DNA from: Odontocerum albicorne
Taxonomy: Eukaryota > Arthropoda > Insecta > Trichoptera > Odontoceridae
Direction of reading: 5' to 3'
NCBI GenBank assembly: GCA_949825065.1
Contig: OX463856.1
Span: forward strand, 19,154,632-19,218,631
Length of the DNA stretch: 64,000 nt
Within the stretch, counting starts at the first letter, position 1; each line of letters begins with the position of its first letter. This document shows, one piece after another, positions 35,464 through 46,794 of the stretch. The position numbers and the translations under genes were made by a program. The notes below the pieces were generated by a model. The model did not search any database. It saw only the letters and a program-made list of their open reading frames with translations, and was not told where the DNA came from.

Positions 35464-35579
35464 CTGACTATATCGTTCATTCTGGAAGCGACAGCAGAGG
35501 TAGCGTGACGAAGTGTTGAGATGGTGGCACGCTGGAGAGCAGTGGCCAGAGGGCAGGGAGTGCCAGAAGATACGGCACA
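35464..35579 (-). CDS. Internal exon of an unidentified spliced gene
   Basis: On the minus strand a pyrimidine-rich acceptor (TTGTTCTTGTTGCAG) precedes a 116-bp exon, which ends at a perfect donor (GTCAG|GTGAGT). GC content is well above the flanks. Two frames are open. One (phase 0 entry, exit phase 2) reads CAVSSGTPCPLATALQRAT and ends NDIV. The other (entry phase 1, exit phase 0) is cysteine-rich, CRIFWHSLPSGHCSPAC at its start. The phase 0 reading fits the exon at 61978-62101 upstream, which exits in phase 0. Function unknown. The exon call rests on splice signals and composition, not homology. Confidence 0.5.
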
Positions 35580-35784
35580 CTGCAACAAGAACAATTATAA
35601 TGGATCCATTAACTAGTTATCTGGTGCTACATATTATTTTAAACCTTGCCCGAGGACAAGGATAACTAAGCAGTCACATATTATACAACAAACGAATCAT
35701 GGCAGCCATCGATCTACGAGATACGATCGAGATGCTGCATTCCCTCTAAGTAAATTGTGTGGAACTCTTTTGCTTCCTGTGACT

Positions 35785-35875
35785 ATAAAGACAACCTTGG
35801 TAAGACGTCTGTTTCCCGAGCCGGAAGTTGCGGGTACAATTCCTGCTGGTACTAATAAAAAAAAAAGGTGAAGTA
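35785..35875 (+). mobile_element. tRNA-SINE head, class 1
   Basis: CTTGGTAAGACGTCTGTTTCC and GGGTACAATTCCTGCTGG, a box B with one change, then a poly-A run. Confidence 0.6.
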
Positions 35876-35967
35876 TTTATTTAAAGCACGTGAAAAGACA
35901 ACACTTGCACACGTGTAACGCGTTAAAGTATTTATACCACACGAATTATTTTATCAAATAGGTACAC

Positions 35968-36050
35968 TTTTTTGGCACCATCGGGAATCGAACCTGAAAC
36001 CCCGCGCAGAAGTCAAGCGTCTTACCTACTACATCATAGAGGTCATTATT
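35968..36050 (-). mobile_element. tRNA-SINE head, class 1
   Basis: Minus-strand GGTTCGATTCCCGATGG box B region and AAGACGCTTGACTTC. Faces the head at 35785. Confidence 0.65.
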
Positions 36051-36776
36051 TACACTTTCACTCGTCAGCAATGGCAAAAGCTCAATCAAAATACCCCGCT
36101 CTCTTGGATCGATTCGAAACAATCAATTGATTCGATCAAGACAGAATTGACTTCATAATTTTACACCTTTCCAAAGGAACATTTCTCAGACACAGATTCG
36201 AAAGACATAAAGGAGACATCCTATTACGGAATTTGAATACAAAGAGACAAAGTTTGAAATAGATCCGTTCGCGATACTTGAATTCAATTGTGGTATATCA
36301 TTTTAATTATACGATACCTTGATAATGTATTGTTTTTTTTTAAATAAATAAAAAGCTCGAGAGCAAAAAAATTAATAAAAACATAGCTCTAAATACAATT
36401 TTAGGGATAGGTAAATATTTATAGTGCAGATGAAACAGCAGCGAGCAGATGAAACCATGAAAACACATTAAAATTTGGAGATTTTATAAATTACCCACGT
36501 ACTTTAAGTTACACATTCGGCGGACCTTCGTACTTATAATAAAATAAACCCCCCCCCCCTGGAGGGATGAAATTTCGAGTTATATTTTTTTCTTCAGCGA
36601 TAACACGACGGCCGCTTTAATACCGTTTTCCCCAAAGGCCTAGCTACGCCACTGAAAGCTTTTAGGCCTAATGCACCGCCCCTTCTCAGGCCCAAAATTA
36701 ACCCCTCCTATCTACACTCCTACACCACGTTTTCAAAATTTCTTATGTTGAAATTTAACTTTATTTTGATATGAAT
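36051..36776. other. Unassigned; poly-C tract and TIR-like end
   Basis: A run of about 11 C at ~36549-36559. The complement of 36640-36655 is CAGTGGCGTAGCTAGG, a sequence seen at ends of some DNA transposons; a partner end is not visible. Confidence 0.35.
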
Positions 36777-36965
36777 CCATCACCGCGGTCTAGTTGGTAA
36801 GACACATATCTTCCGATCCAGAGCTTACGGATTCGATTACCGTTAGGACCCATTTAAAGAAAAGTGTTCCGATCTGGTTTTCACTTAATGCCTTTTAAAC
36901 AAATTTCTGGTCGGTTGGAAAAGATAGTCTCATGGTAATAAATCCAATCAACCATGATTTACATG
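36777..36965 (+). mobile_element. tRNA-SINE, class 1, near full length
   Basis: Head GGTCTAGTTGGTAAGACAC, box B region GATTCGATTACCG, body GATCTGGTTTTCACTTAATG and tail GGTCGGTTGGAAAAGATAG. Confidence 0.8.
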
Positions 36966-37094
36966 TTTTTATTTATTATTTATATATATACCATTACACA
37001 TTTCAAAAATCAGAGTAAGTTAAGGAATTCTGCTTTTTAGAAAGTATCTTCTCAAATTATGGAAGAATTCTGACATACATCGTAAACCAATGTA

Positions 37095-37180
37095 TTATTT
37101 TAAGTACACGCATTTCTATATCATTTATCCGGCTCCATTCCGTACTTTTCTACGTCATGGTTTCACTGTCAAATATATAT
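37095..37180 (-). mobile_element. RTE-type LINE fragment (family 1)
   Basis: Short minus piece with ACGCATTTCTATATCATTTA, matching 7465-7530 and 55310-55370. Confidence 0.6.
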
Positions 37181-37224
37181 TAATATTGTTTGGTAAATTT
37201 CACCAAATCAGAAGGCAAGAATTT

Positions 37225-38340
37225 GAGTAACAATTGTATATTGTAATTTATTTTATCAAACACTGTTTATTTCACTTTTTTGTAACGGTATAACCCTACC
37301 GGTTTCAAGGCTTTCACCTCATCTTCAGGAGAGCACAAACAAGACTAAATTCTGTTCGAACTGGCACCGATATACACGCTTCAACGGTTGGGGCCATTCG
37401 GGTTGGGGACTGAGGGGTGAGGGAGGCATGGGACGATCTCGGTCAACAGCGGAGAGATTTTAGGAATATATGTATTTACCAGATGTTCGGATCGATGTAC
37501 TGACTTAGAAATTTCTAGGGCCTCTAATCTGTCCAATTTATTTCCGTTACTACTGATATGTAAGAATTTGGCATAATCGATAGAAAAAGTATGGTTTTCA
37601 CGGTGACAATGATTAGCCATTTCAGAATAAATTAGAGGATTTGTGTTCACGAAATCTCTTTTCAAAGGATCTTCCTGTCTTTCCTATATAGAAATTATCA
37701 CAGTCAGCACATAAAAGTTTATACATATCACACTGTTGCTAAGTATTCCATTTTTGCCCTTCCCATTAAATAAGAGTTTCCGGAGATTAAAATTAGTGTA
37801 AAAAGCTGGCTTTATGTGACTAGGAATATTTTTGGTTATTTCGTATATGTTTTTTATAAATAGGACTTTGCTCCATTTATATGTATGCTTATAGGTGTCG
37901 TTAAATATGTAATCTTTTATAAGTTTCTTTTTTGTTTTGTTTTTTAAAAGTGAATCAATGAGGCTTCCAGGATAGCCATTATTTGTAGCAACTTTTTTAT
38001 GGTTATTAATTCCTTTTTAAAATTGTCGTCGATTAATGGGACACTGAGCAATCTATGAAGCATACAGTTAAAGGCAGCCGAGAGAGCCGACCGATATCGT
38101 CCCATGCCTCCCTCACCCCTCATTCCACATCCCAAATGTCCCCAACCGTTGAAGCGTGTATATCGGTGCCAGTTCGAACCGAATTTAGTCTTGTTTGTGC
38201 TCCCCTGAAGGTGAGGTGAAAGCCTTGAAACCGGTAGGGTTATATCGTTACAAAAAAGTGGAATAAACAATGTTTGATAAAATAAATTACAATATCTTTA
38301 AACCTCCACAACGTTAATGCCTTAACTATAAACAATTGTA
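37225..38340 (-). mobile_element. Penelope-like retroelement with inverted terminal repeats
   Basis: About 200-bp arms at 37249-37444 and 38085-38272 are inverted copies of each other, roughly 90 percent identical. They carry GTATAACCCTACCGGTTTCA and further out ATTACAATAT. Both outer edges end at ACAATTGTA. Between them the minus strand codes for the end of a Penelope reverse transcriptase and a GIY-YIG nuclease. Penelope-like elements are known to carry terminal repeats in direct or inverted orientation. 5' truncated: most of the reverse transcriptase is missing. Confidence 0.85.
37445..38085 (-). pseudogene. Penelope-like RT thumb plus GIY-YIG endonuclease, frameshifted
   Basis: In minus-strand order: HRLLSVPLIDDNFKKEL..IKK (about 38060-37985), the end of the reverse transcriptase. 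Then, in a second frame, NNGYPGSLIDSLLKNK and KPAFYTNFNLRKLLF, the linker. Then, in a third frame, MYKLLCADCDNFYIGKTGRS with KRFREH at 37735-37643. This is the GIY-YIG nuclease core with its CxxC pair and the Arg/His of the R..EH motif. The final frame (37665-37450) carries SEMANHCHRENHTF and LEALEIS, the usual end. The nuclease nicks target DNA for reverse transcription in intact relatives. At least two frameshifts; inactive. Confidence 0.85.
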
Positions 38341-38549
38341 TATCAATTTGTCTTCAAATAAAGGACTTTTTCTAACATATGGGATGCAGAATGCACTGTC
38401 CTTTAATTCAATCTAGGGGTTTCCCCAATCATAGTAGTGTTACGAATTTAAGAATTTAAGATTTGGTAAGAAAACATACAGAATGGGAAACAAAACTGCG
38501 GAAAATTTGATACAGTTTTTCAGATATGTGATGCACGTGCAACGTCTTA

Positions 38550-38835
38550 CATATATAAATATCATCACGCCGGGTCTCTTGTGAAGTAGGCGGAGATAAT
38601 AGATCTCCAAACTTATCTATTCACATTCATAAATTTCGTCATGCAAAATCTTCTACTATTCATTTTACCTGCTTTCAAAATCTGGTCCCCTTAATTCAGA
38701 CACTTCCTCGGTTTACCTCTTCCCAGCATACCTTGCACTTCTGACTTGTATACTCGATTAGTCATTATTTCGGCGTGCATTCTCTGCACATGTCCAAACC
38801 ATATTAAAGCTCCTTTTTTTCGTTTTATCCATGCA
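38550..38835 (-). mobile_element. RTE-type LINE 3' end (family 1)
   Basis: 3' terminus (ATCACGCCGGGTCTCTTG), GAGATAATAGATCTCCAAAC and the minus-strand WFGH region at ~38800. Same subfamily as 11852-12640. Confidence 0.78.
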
Positions 38836-39577
38836 TTATTTTTTTATGTCATCATTCCGTCTTATTGACACTTGAAAAAATGTACTCAGGCTTCAAAATT
38901 TTTAACACCACAAGGCATTAAAGAAGTCGAGCGCATTCGGATTTTTCATTGTCTATGTTTGCAAGATCTGATTAGTTTGTAAGCCATCCTGCGGATGGAA
39001 ACCGCCTGTGCGTGTTTATTATGTGCAAATTGTTGCACTACAGAAAGCACACAGTCTAGATATAATCAAGCTAAAGCTCTGATGGCAAGGAGATTAAAGT
39101 TCCAAGACGATCTGCAGATTTAATCAGTTACAGCCTTTTTTATGCAGAGTTTGTACATGGTGTTATTTTTGCGTTGCATCACATGTTATTTTTGCGTTAT
39201 GATAATCGGCATATAAACAACATAAACACATAAATTCAGATGTAAAGCGGTCTAAGAGTAAAATCAATCCGGAAGTGAATCTGACTGAATGTTAACCGTT
39301 AAGAAACCACGGCCGCCGTCGAATACATTTTTATTGTTAAGGGTACACTCAGTTGTTGAAATGAAAAAAAAGTTTCAGGTTAAATTAAGTTTATAATTAT
39401 TTTTAAACTAATTCAAACGAAAATTTTATACAGCGCCGTTTAGTGAGCAAACTCTCTTCAAAGGCGCTCTAGCTCGGGACTCGAACCCACTAGTATTGAA
39501 TTAGTATAAACAAATCACGTCTGGCAGATAAAGCAATGCCCGAGCGAATCATGTTAAACACTTTCTTTGATTACAGT
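38836..39577. other. Unassigned; possible tRNA-like relic
   Basis: 39475-39495 (GGGACTCGAACCCAC) resembles a minus-strand box B, and 39466-39560 may be an old SINE head. Otherwise nothing. Confidence 0.35.
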
Positions 39578-39767
39578 ACAACCTTGTAGAAAATTGCCAA
39601 GCGGCAACTTCTCACAACCAACCAGAAAGCTGTTGATGAAGCCTTCAGTGAAAATCGGACAGAAATATATTTTTTATTTTTATACCCGGGTTCCAGCGGG
39701 AACCAAACTCGCAAAATCAGGGTCGAAAGACATATAGATATCTTACTAACTAGGCCATAGAGGTCGT
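39578..39767 (-). mobile_element. tRNA-SINE, class 1, near full length
   Basis: Tail with GCCAAGCGGCAACTTCTCAC and AACCAACCAG, then body and head ending CTAGGCCATAGAGGTCGT. The box B complement reads GGTTCCAGC...; moderately diverged. Confidence 0.78.
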
Positions 39768-39860
39768 AAAAACTAAATTAATAAACAAACAAAAAGTCAA
39801 GAGAGCGTCGCAATTAGACTTAATCAAGAGCAGGAAAATGTTGGGAATAGTGGACTAAAC

Positions 39861-40885
39861 CAGTTGTCGGCAACCTACGGCACGCATCACTACGTGGCAC
39901 GCGGAAGGTTTTTTTGGTCTTTTTTGTCATCAAGAATGACAAATAAAGAAATTCTTCAGTACATAACTTCTGAAACGAAATGGCTCGTTTTCTTACACGA
40001 AATTATTAGTTTTTGGGGAAACGAAAGAAAATCTCCCTGCGCGGCTCATTTTTTTAAGTTACCAGTTTTTGAGGGGGAAAATCCAAAAAAATTTGGTGTT
40101 TAAAATCTCACTTTAATTTTGAACAGAGCCTCCAATTTATATTGTGCACGGGGCTATGTAAATAATTTGAATTATAATAAAGCAATATGTAATTAAATAA
40201 ATTCAATTTCTTAAATATAGATTTTTCTTCAAAAAAGCCCCCCCACCCCTCTCCCCTCATGAAAATCTCCTGGATCTGTAAGTGGCACGCGGAGTGTTAA
40301 TACTTTAAAAAAAAGTAACACTTCGATGCATACATAGGGTGTCCCAATAAGAGTGCCGGATTTAATTTTTGGTATCTGCTGGTTCGAATTCTTGGGTCAG
40401 TTGGATCTTGTAGGCATGCAGATCCATATCTTTCGCGAGAAGTCGCTGTAAGATACTTCTTGAAACGTCTAATTCTTGTGAATGATGACGAATTGATGTC
40501 CCTGGGGTTTCAGTTACACTTTCTCTCACTGCGGCTATGTTTTCGAGTGAATGCCCGCTACGAGGACGCATGGGTGACTTATTGTCCAGCGAAACAGTTT
40601 CATTTTTTTTAATTAATCATCGAATTGTTGACTCATTTGGACCATTATTTCGACCGAAAATTTCACGAAGTTTACGAACTGTTTCAGCAAAACTTTCTCC
40701 ATTTTTATATTGAGTTTTAACAACAATAACGCGTTGTTTTTTTTATGTAGCGTTCCATATTTACTAATCGCAAGATTGATAGATGGCACACATGATTTTT
40801 TAGAGCTGCCAACCTTATAAAAAAATGGCGCGAAATTTAAATCCGGCGCTCTTATTTGGAACACCCAATAGGTTGCCGATCGCTG
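39861..40885. mobile_element. Non-autonomous hAT with a nested Tc1-like insertion
   Basis: Ends CAGTTGTCGGCAACCTA and TAGGTTGCCGATCGCTG are inverted. Flanking 8-mers GACTAAAC (39853-39860) and GTCTAAAC (40886-40893) match at 7 of 8. The element at 40337-40868 sits just inside its right end. A plus frame at 39864-40103 is not recognised. Confidence 0.82.
40337..40868 (-). mobile_element. Tc1/mariner-superfamily element, deletion derivative (~530 bp)
   Basis: Inverted ends GGGTGTCCCAATAAGAGTGC and its counterpart at ~40838-40866. The minus strand encodes N-terminal transposase pieces: a first helix region (about 40760-40620), then RSGHSLENIAAVRESVTETP with GTSIRHHSQELDVSRS and ILQRLLAKDMDLHAYK (40571-40400). 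This is the second HTH and linker seen in many insect Tc1/mariner-like transposases. The catalytic domain is deleted. Confidence 0.82.
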
Positions 40886-40893
40886 GTCTAAAC

Positions 40894-41335
40894 TTTACAA
40901 TGGAAAACAATGCATCAACAAAACCAGAGAGGTAAAGACAAATTACACCACGAAATTCTTGACATGAGAAGTGTTGACCATTTCGGTAGCAGACATTGTA
41001 GAAGAATCGTCATTGGCGTCAACTCTGGCGCATAATACTTTTACATATATCGGAGTCAGTGGCGTTAAGCCCGTTAAATCGTGGATAATGTTCCGCGGCC
41101 ATCCACTCGAGCGCGGCCACTTGTGCCCTGTTTGCGCTCGCTGTTGATACTCCATTATCGTAACACTCCGTTACTTATTTGCAATCCACTTCCACGCGTT
41201 TAAGTCGAACGGAAAAAATATACAAAAATATATACAGATGCAGTGGCGTCACTTTATAAGAGGGACTGTTTTTTTTTTACAGATTAACGATGTTTCGAAT
41301 TAATTTTACTTTTAATATAATATAACACACTTTCG
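40894..41335. other. Unassigned; small GC-richer ORF
   Basis: A 70-codon minus frame at 40943-41155 (ATG to TAA) is GC-richer than the flanks but matches nothing I know and has no splice signals. Confidence 0.3.
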
Positions 41336-41337
41336 TT

Positions 41338-41440
41338 CTTTACAGTAACACCAAACGGGTTTATTATCATACGACAATTCCTTCTGACCAACCAGAAAGA
41401 CGATAAGAGGCCTAAAGGAAAAACCAGGCTAGAAACCTTT
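41338..41440 (-). mobile_element. tRNA-SINE tail and body, class 1
   Basis: CGGGTTTATTATCATACGAC, CTTCTGACCAACCAGAAAG and AAAACCAGGCTAG; same tail variant as 31345. Head absent. Confidence 0.65.
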
Positions 41441-42207
41441 TTTATTTGTTATGGGAATTTAAAAAAACTCTTTTTCATTTATTAAAAGAATCATTTGTAC
41501 ATTACAGGTTTCCACAATGTATATAACGAGAAAAAATATAAATTAAAAGTAAAATTCAGCTTTAAAAAAATAATAATCACACTAATGAAAAAGAAATAAA
41601 AATACAATATTAATAGAAAAATAAATAAAATTAAAACCTAGTTACATTATACGTATCTAGTATAACAAAAGTATATTTCAAAATAAATAATATGAGGAAA
41701 AATATTTAAAAAACATGTAAATAATGTATATGAATAAATATCGCAAAAATTTAAACAATAATGGTTCTGTATGTTGATAAAACAATCTGTGAGTGCGTTG
41801 CTTCAGATAATTATCCGGAACATACAAACGAAGACCATCCAGGATGGTTGGATTTATAGATAACCCTTTAGCACTTTAGCAGACAAAAAAACTCAATCGC
41901 AAGGATCTACTGTGAATCAAATCCGCAACACCCGAGCTGAAGAGAGTCGTCTTACATATTAACCGGTTTATTTCCAAAATTTTCAATTACGTTTAAAATT
42001 ATTTCCTTGTTGAGATGTCATGTGTTTATTTCCATTTAGGGCGGATTTCAAACGAAAATGTCATACTGACTAGCTGAAAAACGGGACTTGATTGAAATTA
42101 CTTGCATGAAGGTCTATTTTAATTTAAATGGTTGACTTACATGATGACGATTATTAGGAAAAAGAAATCGATCAGAACGAAATTGTATTATTATTATTTA
42201 TTTTTTT
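41441..42207. other. No feature seen
   Basis: Very AT-rich. 41860-41945 might be a very old minus SINE head. Confidence 0.45.
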
Positions 42208-42397
42208 AACCTGGCGAGTTTATTGCCCTGTGGCAATCTCTTCCAACCAACCAGAAATATATTTTTTTTATAGGCCCTAAGTGTTAACCAGACTGGGATC
42301 CTATTTTTAAAAAATCTGGGTTCCAGCGGGGATCGAACCCGCAACCTCCGGATCGGCAGACTTGTCAAGTGTCTTACCACCAGGCCACGGAGGTCGT
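42208..42397 (-). mobile_element. tRNA-SINE, class 1, full length
   Basis: The best minus copy: tail CTGGCGAGTTTATTGCCCTG with hairpin, CTTCCAACCAACCAGAAAT, body, and head with box B complement GGGATCGAACCCGC, ending CCACGGAGGTCGT. Confidence 0.88.
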
Positions 42398-43310
42398 CTT
42401 TGTATTAAGATGGGTATTTGAAAAAATACGAACATTTTTTATCGCAAATTTTATGAAGGTTAGACTTACCAAATGTTAGTTTGAAACTACATAAGTTGGT
42501 TAATAAAAAAAAATTACAATAGCGCTTTTCAATTAAAAACTACTTTTAAGTCTTAGCAAATTAATTAAAAATAAACAAAGTAAAAAATGGTGCATGCTTG
42601 ATAATTCATGGATTGATTAATTGATTTACATAATGAGAACAAAAAAGAGAACAAATTAATTGCACTAAAGTTCTTCGAAATATTTCTTCATGCAGTGGAA
42701 AGGTCGGTTAATCTTGAAATTTTCACACATCTTACAATCAAAGTTTTAACGATATAATTTAAGTTCGAAACGAGAATTTTTAACGATTGAGTATATGTGT
42801 TGCTTGGAAAATGTTGTTTAGCACACCTGCATCCAATGTTATTAATGTGTGTGCAATTTTTTCCTTCTCGATGTTTTATTTTTGGAGAAAAAGGGGTCAT
42901 AAATTTGGAGCAAATGTAGATTTTAGTGGAACTATAGATGGACTTACATTACGCTCGTCCATAAAATAAAATATTCAAATTAGCGAAATAATAGCGGATC
43001 CTCGATAATATGTTACGCCAGTGTGTAGACAATGCATTCAACAATGGAATTACATAAATTTGTTTACTTTATCATTAACACCGTTTTTATCTGTCTTATC
43101 TGAGCGACAACGGGGCCACAAACAGACGGACATATTGTATCATTTCTGATTTCAGAAAAGACAATCCTAAATTGCCGAGAGCATGGAGCATGGAGCATAA
43201 TGCATGCATTACGGAACATATGGCACAGGTATCTATATCGAGACCCATATGGAAAACATATTGCTGAGTAAATATCAGAGGATTTCGGATAGTCGTAGAG
43301 CAGGGGTCGG
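42398..43310. other. No feature seen
   Basis: Short frames at 42688-42969 on both strands are AT-driven; nothing recognised. Confidence 0.45.
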
Positions 43311-43666
43311 AAAACTTTTTAAAAATATTTTTTTTTAATATTCAAACAGTGCTGGGTAAATAAATTCAAACAGTGCTGGGTAACATAAAAACAACACATG
43401 TCATGGTTCGTTTTTGAGGAAGTTTTCGAATTTTCCCGAACCTATTTAGATTGTATCGATTGAGTAATGAGAGTACACTGCAGTACTTTGGATACAGTTT
43501 TAATACCTATAAAAATTGTCTCAGGGAACGTTTTTATATAGGTATATGAACGATGAATCCAGTTCTCTAGTTTCTCTCTCCTCAAAACTTTCTCTCCCAT
43601 TTTTTAAGTCAATTATTCCAAAAAAGTGATAAAAACGTCACCAAAAACTATAGTGAGATATAGTAT

Positions 43667-43793
43667 AGTTTATGTTTTGCATAACGTTAATAAGATAATA
43701 TCACATTCAACATTTATGTCGTAGGTTCTTCAAGTTCATGTTTTGCATAACGTTAATAAGATAATAACACATTCAACATGTAGGTCGTAAGTT
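43667..43793. repeat. Direct duplication, 2 x ~63 bp
   Basis: TGTTTTGCATAACGTTAATA ... GTCGTA repeated with few differences. Confidence 0.88.
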
Positions 43794-43983
43794 CGTAATT
43801 CTTTTTTCCACGTGGTATGGACATGGTGAAGAGCGTGGTCGTGAAATATTATTGGTTCAGGCTTAGAACCACTTGTTCATCATTGGCGTATTGGCAAAAG
43901 TATCGCATGTGAAGAGACAAAAACGCGCACACACATACGAGTACATGTCGCGAGCGAGTATTGTTACCCGGTGAATTATTTTA

Positions 43984-44081
43984 CCTGACTGGGATCCGCT
44001 TTCTTTTTGGGTACTAACGGGAATCGAGTCCGAAGCCCACGGGTGGAAGTCAAGCGTTTTACCAACTAGGCAACGCAGGTT
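43984..44081 (-). mobile_element. tRNA-SINE, class 1, head and body
   Basis: CTGACTGGGATCC body, box B complement GGGAATCGAGTCCG, then GTTTTACCAACTAGGCAACG as box A complement. Confidence 0.72.
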
Positions 44082-44350
44082 GAAAATGTTGTATGTAAAA
44101 TTGCGCGTATGTAATATAAACGTTCTGGATTAAACTAAGATAATAAATTGTAGTTTATGCTTAGCAAAACGATTAAAAGGTAAACACACTGATAATTTAT
44201 ACAATAGTATATTTAAAATTGCGTGTATGTAGTGTTTATACATTTGGAAGGAATTAAACGATTCTCTAGGAATTTCGGAAACGCATGACCATGTACCTAT
44301 ATTATTAATTATAGTAAAATTTATCAACATTCACTTATCGCCAACCCCTG

Positions 44351-44637
44351 CAATGGAGTGTATCCATTAAAGTGGCAGGTAAGTGGGATTCCCGTGAATC
44401 TAAGCAACATATTGGTTGATCCACCCCCAATTATGATTATCTGCTATTACGGGGTATCATGCATAATAAACAACATTATCGGCCGATGATGTTAATGTTA
44501 ATGTAAAAATATTTGCCGTGCAATGTACAAAATGTGACCATTTTCGTTCTCTTGTCACACCCCATTAATATCAACGGAGTCACGAGATAGTTATATCCTT
44601 TGGTCGTAGCTTGATGATTAGCTGTCAGCTGGAACTA
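44351..44637. other. No feature seen
   Basis: Nothing recognised. Confidence 0.5.
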
Positions 44638-45585
44638 CGAGGGTAGTTTGAAAAGTTTGGTCAATTTCCATGAGATGGTGTCATAATTCCTAAAATTCAC
44701 TGCTGGTAAGTATCATACCTCAAGCGACATCTGTCAAAATTTCGACCAGATGCAAGGCGTAGTTAATGTTTGACATCCATCTGAATAGATCACTGTGAAA
44801 TTTGTCGCAACAATGGAAAAATGAAGTCCGTGCCGCCATAAAACATTTTTATTGGAAGAAGTTAACAGCCGCGCAGATCAAAACAGAATTGGATTAAGTT
44901 AAAAGGGACACCGAAGATAAACCTGCCTCACAATTGCGTCCACCACGAAGGGAATCATTGAATAAATTCATGATATCGTAATGGATGACGACAGCCGAAT
45001 GTATTTGCGCGAGATTGCTGACGCTTTGGGCATCTCAAGTGAACGGGTGCACAATATCATACACGAAAAATTGAATATGAAAAAGCTGTCTTCACGACGG
45101 GTGCCGCAATTGTTGACTGTCGGCCAAAAACGCACTCGAAAAGACATTTCAACGCAGCGTTTGGCGATATGTAATCGCAACCCAAAGGAATGTGTATTTT
45201 GCGTCAATTCGAAACTGTGAAAGAAACTGGGTTCCACCACTACACACCAAAGTCTAAACAGCGGTCAACACAATGGTCAACAACTGGTGAAAGTACGCCG
45301 AAGTAGACGAAGATTGTTTTGTCGGCCGGGAAGGTGATGGTCACTGTTTTTTTATATCCCCAAGGAATCATCATGATTGACTATTTCGAAAAGATTAAGA
45401 CAATAACAGGAGCCTGTTATGCGACATTATCGGACTGTTTGAAAGACGAATTAAAGAAAAACGGCCAAGATTGTCGCACAAAAAAGTGCTCAGGTATAAC
45501 CCTTTTTCCAATATGACTTTCTACGTAAATTGTAGTGTTTGCGGTTTTCTGCATTCGAGCGATTCCTTTTTCCAAATTTGCAAAT
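44638..45585 (+). mobile_element. Mariner element, 3'-truncated
   Basis: The left end CGAGGGTAGTTTGAAAAGTT follows TA (44636-44637). Transposase pieces on the plus strand: HFYWKK region (~44850), then from 44981 the second HTH (YLREIADALGISSERVHNII, KKLSSRRVPQLL). Then the segment after the first catalytic aspartate (YPQGIIMIDYFEK, 45355-45390) and a decayed third-aspartate block (SSD.F.F..LQI, ~45560-45585). It stops there, abutting an RTE fragment. No right terminal repeat. Different family from the mariners at 4119 and 16282. Confidence 0.85.
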
Positions 45586-45594
45586 CGATTAATC

Positions 45595-46130
45595 AGTATA
45601 ATGAAAGAATTAAGAGGGATATCGAACGGCGTGCAGCAATAAGAAACAAAATCGTTAAGGCACTACGGCATATGTTATATACTAGAACCGGAGACAGCAT
45701 CAAAATCTGTTTATAGTCCATAATAGTATTCTGGTGATAACTTGAATGCATGGAAGCGAAATGTGGGAAATAACTGAAAGGAACACATCAGCCTCAAGTG
45801 AACTTAAGACTGATGTGTTAAGTAAGATGAAGAAGAGTGCGTTGAGATGGTTTGGGTATGTAGAAATAATGAATGAAGAAAGACTAACAAAACAGATATA
45901 TACATAGTGCAGATGTAAGTGGAAGGCGTGTGAGAGGAATACCAAGAAAAGCATTGTTAGATCATTGTTAGATCAAGTGAATGATATTCTGAAAGAAGGA
46001 AAAGTAGAAAATCTGAGAAATCGTAGTTGTATGGAAGTAGAAGAGGCTAAGGATGTGTGTTGAGATAGGAAATTATGGTATCTCTGTCTAACCCGACAAG
46101 GAAATGGCGTGATGGTATGTATGCATGATG
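45595..46130 (+). mobile_element. RTE-type LINE 3' fragment (family 1)
   Basis: Encodes RDIERRAAIRNKIVKALRHM near 45615-45680, then GDSIKICL, the LRWFGYVE block at ~45845, the GRR/RNTKKS region, and the 3' terminus (GGCGTGATGGTATGTATG) near 46105-46125. Confidence 0.85.
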
Positions 46131-46485
46131 GTGGCCAACATCCAATAAGAGACGGGATCTCAAGAAGAAATAATGGTATAATATAATTCTCTTGTGCTTG
46201 GAATACCATACAAATTTTTTTTTAAATATTTTTCGTGGGATTTTCCATTCTGTCGACAAACTAAGAGTATGTGGGTGTTTTTCTTTACAAGTCAGGTCAG
46301 GTCTTCCGCCCTTGGTTTTTGTGAACGGATAAGTAACATACTATACTCGTACATTGTTTTTTTCAAAGTCACTTCCGTTTATAAATATTTCAACACAACT
46401 ATTATGATAAATTGTGGTTTATCTATGATAACTATTGCATTTAATGCAACTTTGTACTTTTTTGTTACTTAATATATATTTTACG
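46131..46485. other. No feature seen
   Basis: Nothing recognised. Confidence 0.5.
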
Positions 46486-46735
46486 CGTCAAAATTTACTT
46501 TTCATCAATTCGCAATAATTTGGTCAAAAATGGATACATTTTTTTGTTGCTCAATATACAATACTATTTTTACGCGTTTTGGTCAAAAATTACTTTTGGT
46601 CAAATCGCGATAATTTGGTCAAAAATGGATACACTTTTTTGTTGTTCAATATACAATACTATTTTTACGCGTTTTAGTCATAAATTACTTTTCGTCAAAT
46701 CGCCATAATTTGGTCAAAAATGGCTACACAAAGAA
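46486..46735. repeat. Tandem repeat, ~105 bp, 2.4 units
   Basis: ATAATTTGGTCAAAAATGGA recurs at ~46513, 46610 and 46706; the intervening CAATATACAATACTATTTTT is repeated twice. Confidence 0.88.
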
Positions 46736-46794
46736 TACATGTACACACATATAACATGATAACACCATTTTCGATCTAGAGGAGAGTTTGCTTT

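Larger units (their letters stand above)
43311..44350. mobile_element. Possible hAT MITE, decayed
   Basis: Ends CAGGGGTCGG and CCAACCCCTG are inverted, but the flanking 8-mers match at only 4 of 8. It contains a tandem duplication (43667-43793) and a SINE (43984-44081). Plausible but unproven pairing. Confidence 0.4.

Noticed and set aside
36640..36655. CAGTGGCGTAGCTAGG-like ends (also ~54785) as a paired transposon
   Set aside because: The two sites are 18 kb apart and no partner end or target duplication is visible near either one.
42787..42969. Short plus frame with hydrophobic start
   Set aside because: 60 codons, AT-driven, overlapped by an equal frame on the other strand; no support.
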